From positions 186,001 to 250,000 of the forward strand of contig CBFHKX010000003.1 of assembly GCA_965656535.1 (NCBI GenBank): a stretch of 64,000 nucleotides of DNA, read 5' to 3'. A program made the position numbers and the translations under genes. This DNA comes from Lishizhenia sp965656535. GTDB taxonomy: Bacteria; Bacteroidota; Bacteroidia; Flavobacteriales_D; Crocinitomicaceae. Positions 59,964 through 64,000 of the stretch are shown piece by piece (the first letter of the stretch is position 1; every line of letters starts with the position of its first letter). The notes beneath the pieces are model-generated. The model worked only from the letters and a program-made list of their open reading frames with translations. It was not told the origin of the DNA and searched no databases.

Positions 59964-62378
59964 CTAAAAATCAAAATCTGCACCAGAAGCTCCGCCTCCT
60001 CTTTTTTCTCTACCCATTTCAAGTTTTCCGAAACGGTAAGAGAAATTGAGGTAAAACCTTCTGGTTTGCCATTTAAACTCTGCTTGCTGTTCTAGGTTGC
60101 CCTGCTCTACATAGTATTCAAACCCTTGATTATCGAACACATCTGAAACGCGTAACCCTGCAGTAAATTTATTGTTGAAAAATTTGCGTTGTAATGAAAG
60201 ATCTAAACCTCTCCTTGGCTTTACCCAACCTTGAGCAGTAATTCTTCTGGCAACATAAGCTGTTGAAATTTGAAAAGTGGTTGAATTGTTCCAAAATGTG
60301 AAACTAGAATTTAATTTTACATTCCAACTAAATCCTTGGTTGTTCACCAAATTAGGCGTACTTCCATCGTCTTGTATAGAAATACCATAACCGTTAAAAG
60401 AGATTAAGTTTCTTAACCATTTATACGGTTTGTAAACTCCAATCACCTCTAAACCATAGTTGTAGGCATCGTCTAAATTTTTATAAGTTACTGCACTGGT
60501 ACCATTATCGTAAAACTCTTTAATTCTTTGAATTTGTGAGGTGGTATGACGTACATATAAAGAAGAAGTTAAGTTTACTTTTTTCCAATCTCTCTGAGAA
60601 ACCAACTCATAGGCATTGATATACTCCGGATTTAGGTCGGGATTCCCTACCCTTAGATTTAAAGGATCTGAAAAACTAGGAAATGGATTTAATGTTCTTG
60701 CTGAAGGTCTGTTAATTCTTCTACTATAACTTAACGTTAGGGTATGCTCTTCTTTTAACTTATACAATACATTTGCCGAAGGGAAAAAAGAAAAATAATT
60801 ATTTTCAAAATTCTCGTTAGTGTTAATTAAACGTGGTTCGGTTAAGGCCTGCTCTAATCTTAACCCAACTTGGTAACCAAACTTATTTACTTGTTGACCA
60901 AAAATACCGTAAGCAGCAAATATAGATTCGTCATACACAAACTGGTTATTTAAATTTATATCTGGATTATAATTTTCAGTTAAGGTATCGTAACTTTCTG
61001 AATATGCTGTTTTATCTAAAGATCTGCCAATATACTTTGCTCCGTACTCTAGCTTTTTATCTTTTTGATAGTACTTTGTTACATCTAGCGCAAGTGTAAG
61101 TACATTGTTTTTACTCTCGTTATTGATTTCTTGTAAAAAAGGACTCCTATATTCATTTCCAAAATCTGAATAATAGCGTTCTTCATAAAAGCCTTCTGTA
61201 TCTGTATTTCCGTAAGATTGGTTAGCACTTAATTTTAAATCTCCGCCTTTATTTTTGAACTTTTTCTGATAATTAAGTGTGAAATCTATACTTCTTCTTT
61301 TAATAGGATCCTTAGACAGCCTATTCCAATAATCATTCAAATCTTGGTTATACAAACGATTGTTTATTTGATCTCCTGTTCTTTCTCTAACACCAATGTT
61401 TCCGTTCACTGAAAAGCCAAATGTTTGTCTATTTTTAAGGTTTAAATCTGCACCTAAACGCATGTTTTGATTTTGGTTCAAATCTGTACCTTCGCGCAAT
61501 TGGTTTAACTCTAAAAGCGTATCTCCCAAATCAGTATCCCAATAACTAAAACTATTTCTAAACCCTTCATAATGTCTGGCACCATAAGAAAAGAAGAAGT
61601 TAACTTTTTCATTACGTGCGTTAAAGTTTATATTTCCGTTTAAAACCGGACCTGTTCCAGCATTTAAGCTTACGCTTCCGTTTACACCTCTCAACTTTTG
61701 CTTTTTAAGTACAATGTTGATAATCCCAGCAGTACCATCTGGATCGTATTTAGCCGAAGGGTTGGTAACCAGCTCTACCCTTTCTATACTGTTTGCTGGC
61801 AACGCATCTAAATTTCCGGCAGTTAAAGTACTTGGCAAACCATCTACTAGAATTGTAACGTTAGAATTGCCTCGCAAAGAAATTGTTCCATTTTCATCTA
61901 CTTCAACCGAAGGCACGTTTCTTAGAATGTCTTCTACTGTTCCGCCTTGCGTAGATAAATCTTGAGAGGGATCGTAGATTTTTTTGTCTATAGTAGTTTC
62001 TATTAATTTTTTAGTTGCGGTAATTTCTATGTCTTCTGTTATTTGAATGTCTTCTTGCACTAAAACAACTGACTTAACTCTAAAATTAGTGTTTGGTTTC
62101 AGGTTTTCTATTTGAATGTATTTTGGTTCAAACCCAATGAACTCAAACTTTAAATAGTAAGCTCCAGATTTAATATTCTGAAGTTCAAATTTTCCGAACA
62201 AATCTGTTTCTGTACCTTTCACAAATACAGAATCTGGGGTATAGAGAATACATTTGACAAAAATAAGTTCTTCTCCCAATTCATTTTTAACTTCTCCAAC
62301 AATAGAAGCTCGTTTTTCTTGTGCGAAAGAATATGAAACAGCAGAAAGAAATAGAAGCAATAAAGTAATTATTCGCAT
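59964..62378 (-). CDS. TonB-dependent outer-membrane protein with carboxypeptidase-like N-domain
   Basis: This 804-residue protein starts at ATG 62378, because MRIITLLLLFLSAVSYSFAQ is a clean signal peptide; a frame open further upstream is spurious. A CarboxypepD_reg-like domain at about 22-105 (SIVGEVKNELGEELIFVKCI) is followed by a plug (VEDILRNVPSVEVDENGTIS, NVTILVDGLPSTL) and a large beta-barrel of the OMP_b-brl_3 type. The tail is GGGASGADFDF. It is a receptor/transporter of unknown substrate. Its ATG overlaps the MFS stop (TAATG), so it is translationally coupled to the transporter. Confidence 0.88.
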   Translation of the reverse strand: MRIITLLLLFLSAVSYSFAQEKRASIVGEVKNELGEELIFVKCILYTPDSVFVKGTETDLFGKFELQNIKSGAYYLKFEFIGFEPKYIQIENLKPNTNFRVKSVVLVQEDIQITEDIEITATKKLIETTIDKKIYDPSQDLSTQGGTVEDILRNVPSVEVDENGTISLRGNSNVTILVDGLPSTLTAGNLDALPANSIERVELVTNPSAKYDPDGTAGIINIVLKKQKLRGVNGSVSLNAGTGPVLNGNINFNARNEKVNFFFSYGARHYEGFRNSFSYWDTDLGDTLLELNQLREGTDLNQNQNMRLGADLNLKNRQTFGFSVNGNIGVRERTGDQINNRLYNQDLNDYWNRLSKDPIKRRSIDFTLNYQKKFKNKGGDLKLSANQSYGNTDTEGFYEERYYSDFGNEYRSPFLQEINNESKNNVLTLALDVTKYYQKDKKLEYGAKYIGRSLDKTAYSESYDTLTENYNPDINLNNQFVYDESIFAAYGIFGQQVNKFGYQVGLRLEQALTEPRLINTNENFENNYFSFFPSANVLYKLKEEHTLTLSYSRRINRPSARTLNPFPSFSDPLNLRVGNPDLNPEYINAYELVSQRDWKKVNLTSSLYVRHTTSQIQRIKEFYDNGTSAVTYKNLDDAYNYGLEVIGVYKPYKWLRNLISFNGYGISIQDDGSTPNLVNNQGFSWNVKLNSSFTFWNNSTTFQISTAYVARRITAQGWVKPRRGLDLSLQRKFFNNKFTAGLRVSDVFDNQGFEYYVEQGNLEQQAEFKWQTRRFYLNFSYRFGKLEMGREKRGGGASGADFDF

Positions 62379-63568
62379 TAATATTTTTGTTTGATTGTTT
62401 TTAGAATAAAATAAGATAGAATACTGGTTGCTACACCAATGTAACCGACCCACTCAAAATTATAGTACACCAACGTACTTTCGTTTTGCACCACAATAAA
62501 ACTACCAAGAAGTACAGCAATACCGCTAGATAGTTGTTGTAATGCAGACTGTACACTCATGAAACCACCTCTTTCGTAAGGAGCAGCTGTAGAAATTACA
62601 ATGGCAGTTCCTGGAATTCCTCTTCCCATACTGAAAATAAAAAACAAGGAGGTAGCAATTAAAACTATCCATTTTGCTGTTGGTCCCATATTAGTTAACC
62701 AAAGAATAGGAATACAGGAAATAAGCATGGTGATTAAAAATACCTTAATACGACCAAATTTATCTGCCAAATAGCCAATAATTGGTACGGTAAGAAAGGT
62801 TGAAATTCCACCAAATAGGTAAATATATTTTAAATCTTGTTTACTAAAGCCCACGTTATTTTCTGCAAAGTCTGCTAGATAAGGAATTATAGCAAATTGC
62901 CCAAATGAAATAGTACAGGTGAATAGCAGTGCTTTTAGCTGGTCGTTATTCTTTACAATACTTTTAAAAATATGATACGTTTTTCTACCTTCTTGCAGTT
63001 GCAAGTGTGCATTAATCTGAGGAAAGAATAAAACAATACAAATCAAAACAATAACACTAAACGCTACAATAGCGAAAAAAGGAATGTGCCAAGAGTAATC
63101 TAATCCGATAATAATACCCAAAGGAATTCCCAGCGCTGCAGCGGTTGCAAAACCTACCATTACAATTGCAGTTGCCTTTCCACGGTGCGCATTGTCTACC
63201 AAATCTCCAACCATGGCTAAAACAGTAGCAGTAATTACACCACCAAAAAAGCCTGCAAAAATTCTAGCGAAAACAAAAAAGGCATAATTATCTGCAATGC
63301 CACAGAAGTAAGATCCCACAATAAATAAACTATAAAGCGCTACTAAGAAGCGTTTTCTATCGAATTTATCTATAAAGAAGATACTTAGAATTCCTGCAAC
63401 AAAAGCAGCAAATAAATAAACAGAAATTGCAATTCCCCACTGGTTGTCGTCCATATTTAAATCTGCCTTAATGGTTGAAGCCAAAGGCATTAAAATCATG
63501 GATTCCAGTATATTGGTAAAGACAACTCCGGCTAATATTATCATCCAGAGGATTTGTTTTTTTGTCAT
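62378..63568 (-). CDS. MFS transporter
   Basis: This 396-residue protein has 12 predicted membrane helices. The loop 2-3 signature is FIDKFDRKRFLVALYSL (a variant of the MFS GxxxDRxGRR motif), and the second half has GYLADKFGRIKVFLITMLIS. The family includes sugar and drug:proton antiporters; the substrate is not predictable. It is flanked by an FMN reductase (one base upstream) and a TonB-type outer-membrane protein (one-base overlap), which suggests a joint transport/redox unit. Confidence 0.9.
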   Translation of the reverse strand: MTKKQILWMIILAGVVFTNILESMILMPLASTIKADLNMDDNQWGIAISVYLFAAFVAGILSIFFIDKFDRKRFLVALYSLFIVGSYFCGIADNYAFFVFARIFAGFFGGVITATVLAMVGDLVDNAHRGKATAIVMVGFATAAALGIPLGIIIGLDYSWHIPFFAIVAFSVIVLICIVLFFPQINAHLQLQEGRKTYHIFKSIVKNNDQLKALLFTCTISFGQFAIIPYLADFAENNVGFSKQDLKYIYLFGGISTFLTVPIIGYLADKFGRIKVFLITMLISCIPILWLTNMGPTAKWIVLIATSLFFIFSMGRGIPGTAIVISTAAPYERGGFMSVQSALQQLSSGIAVLLGSFIVVQNESTLVYYNFEWVGYIGVATSILSYFILKTIKQKY

Positions 63569-63569
63569 A

Positions 63570-64000
63570 TTACTTTAAAAGAGCATGTGTAAGCCATAAA
63601 AATTTATCTAGAAACACTTCTGTTTTCGTTTCAAAAGACTTTTCTAGTAAAGTTCCTTGCTCATTAAACAAGGTATCTACATTGGCAACCGAAAGAACAC
63701 GAGGAAGAACAATTCCACCATAATTCATGGCTTGCTGTCTTAAACTCAAACCTACACGCATTCCACCTAATTGTCCAGAAGAAACACTTACAATGCCAAA
63801 AGCTTTATCATTATATTCTTTGTAGTAATAATCCATTGTGTTTTTCAAAGAACCTGGCGCATCTCCATTGTATTCTGGGGAAACAATTATAAACGCGTCC
63901 GCATTATCTAGTAAGACGTGTCCGTTTTCCATTTCTTGTGTTGGATTTGGATGTTGATCAAACTTATACTCCATTAAAGGCAAGTTAAGTGCTTTAACGT
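63570..64000 (-). CDS. NADPH-dependent FMN reductase (partial)
   Basis: The frame is open to the end of the window, so the N-terminus is missing. The visible 143 residues include LPLMEYKFDQHPNPTQ, AFIIVSPEYNGDAPGSLKNT and FGIVSVSSGQLGGMRVGLSL, the flavin-binding motifs of the SsuE/ArsH/chromate-reductase (FMN_red) family. It is a flavodoxin-like cytoplasmic oxidoreductase. The following MFS gene starts one base after the stop. Confidence 0.88.
   Translation of the reverse strand, partial: VKALNLPLMEYKFDQHPNPTQEMENGHVLLDNADAFIIVSPEYNGDAPGSLKNTMDYYYKEYNDKAFGIVSVSSGQLGGMRVGLSLRQQAMNYGGIVLPRVLSVANVDTLFNEQGTLLEKSFETKTEVFLDKFLWLTHALLK

Noticed and set aside
1..64000. tRNA, rRNA or CRISPR loci.
   Set aside because: No cloverleaf arms with a T-loop, no rRNA-like stretch and no regularly spaced direct repeats were found by eye.

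Overview
The window is an AT-rich, densely coding stretch of a Bacteroidota chromosome, most likely from the order Flavobacteriales. Three things point there. Several secreted proteins end in type IX secretion (T9SS) sorting domains. Many genes carry the Bacteroidota-type -7 promoter box TAnnTTTG, usually only a few bases before the ATG. Shine-Dalgarno sequences are largely absent. I see no rRNA, tRNA, CRISPR array or intact insertion sequence. The window opens inside a TonB-dependent receptor and closes inside an FMN reductase gene.

Layout. 1-5.6 kb: a plus-strand operon for nucleic-acid scavenging (TonB receptor, T9SS-exported endonuclease, and a 5'-nucleotidase split into two overlapping genes in reversed domain order). 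5.6-9.7 kb: an outer-membrane barrel, a membrane protein, an uncharacterised divergent pair around a palindromic operator candidate, and an XRE regulator. 9.7-25 kb: housekeeping genes (mnmA, RRM protein, FKBP, Pif1-like helicase, YchJ-like and cold-shock proteins, thioesterase, hydrolase, GT-C mannosyltransferase-like protein, typA, DEAD-box helicase). 25-29.3 kb: a DUF4846 protein, a membrane protein, the rpsP-rimM-trmN6 operon and an outer-membrane barrel. 29.3-34.3 kb: an HD hydrolase, ROK sugar kinase and GH92 alpha-mannosidase operon, then a glutathione peroxidase. 34.7-42 kb: ychF, an AlbA_2 protein, and a six-gene surface-glycan operon (GT2, HAD phosphatase, MORN protein, lipoprotein, GT9, GT4). 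42-55.3 kb: a secreted cyanophycinase-like peptidase, PqiA-like and MscS-like membrane proteins, an LVIVD-repeat T9SS protein, a 35-residue membrane microprotein, pcm with two unknown partners, ispH, a VWA protein and an AlaDH/PNT-type dehydrogenase.

55.3-59.96 kb is the accessory part. Three co-oriented genes are separated by imperfect palindromic spacers. They encode a small unknown protein, an AIPR abortive-infection protein whose N-terminus also shows a D...QxK nuclease-like signature, and a stand-alone HsdR_N-type nuclease. The spacers look like mobile-cassette boundaries, and in two cases the upstream gene's stop codon lies inside the boundary motif. A 900-base non-coding stretch next to it holds a repeat element whose second copy, inverted, lies at 34.5 kb, plus strong hairpins. 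This island is the best candidate for an undescribed system. 59.96-64 kb returns to ordinary genes: a TonB-type outer-membrane protein translationally coupled to an MFS transporter and an FMN reductase.

All calls come from reading the sequence and remembered family motifs. No database search was run.
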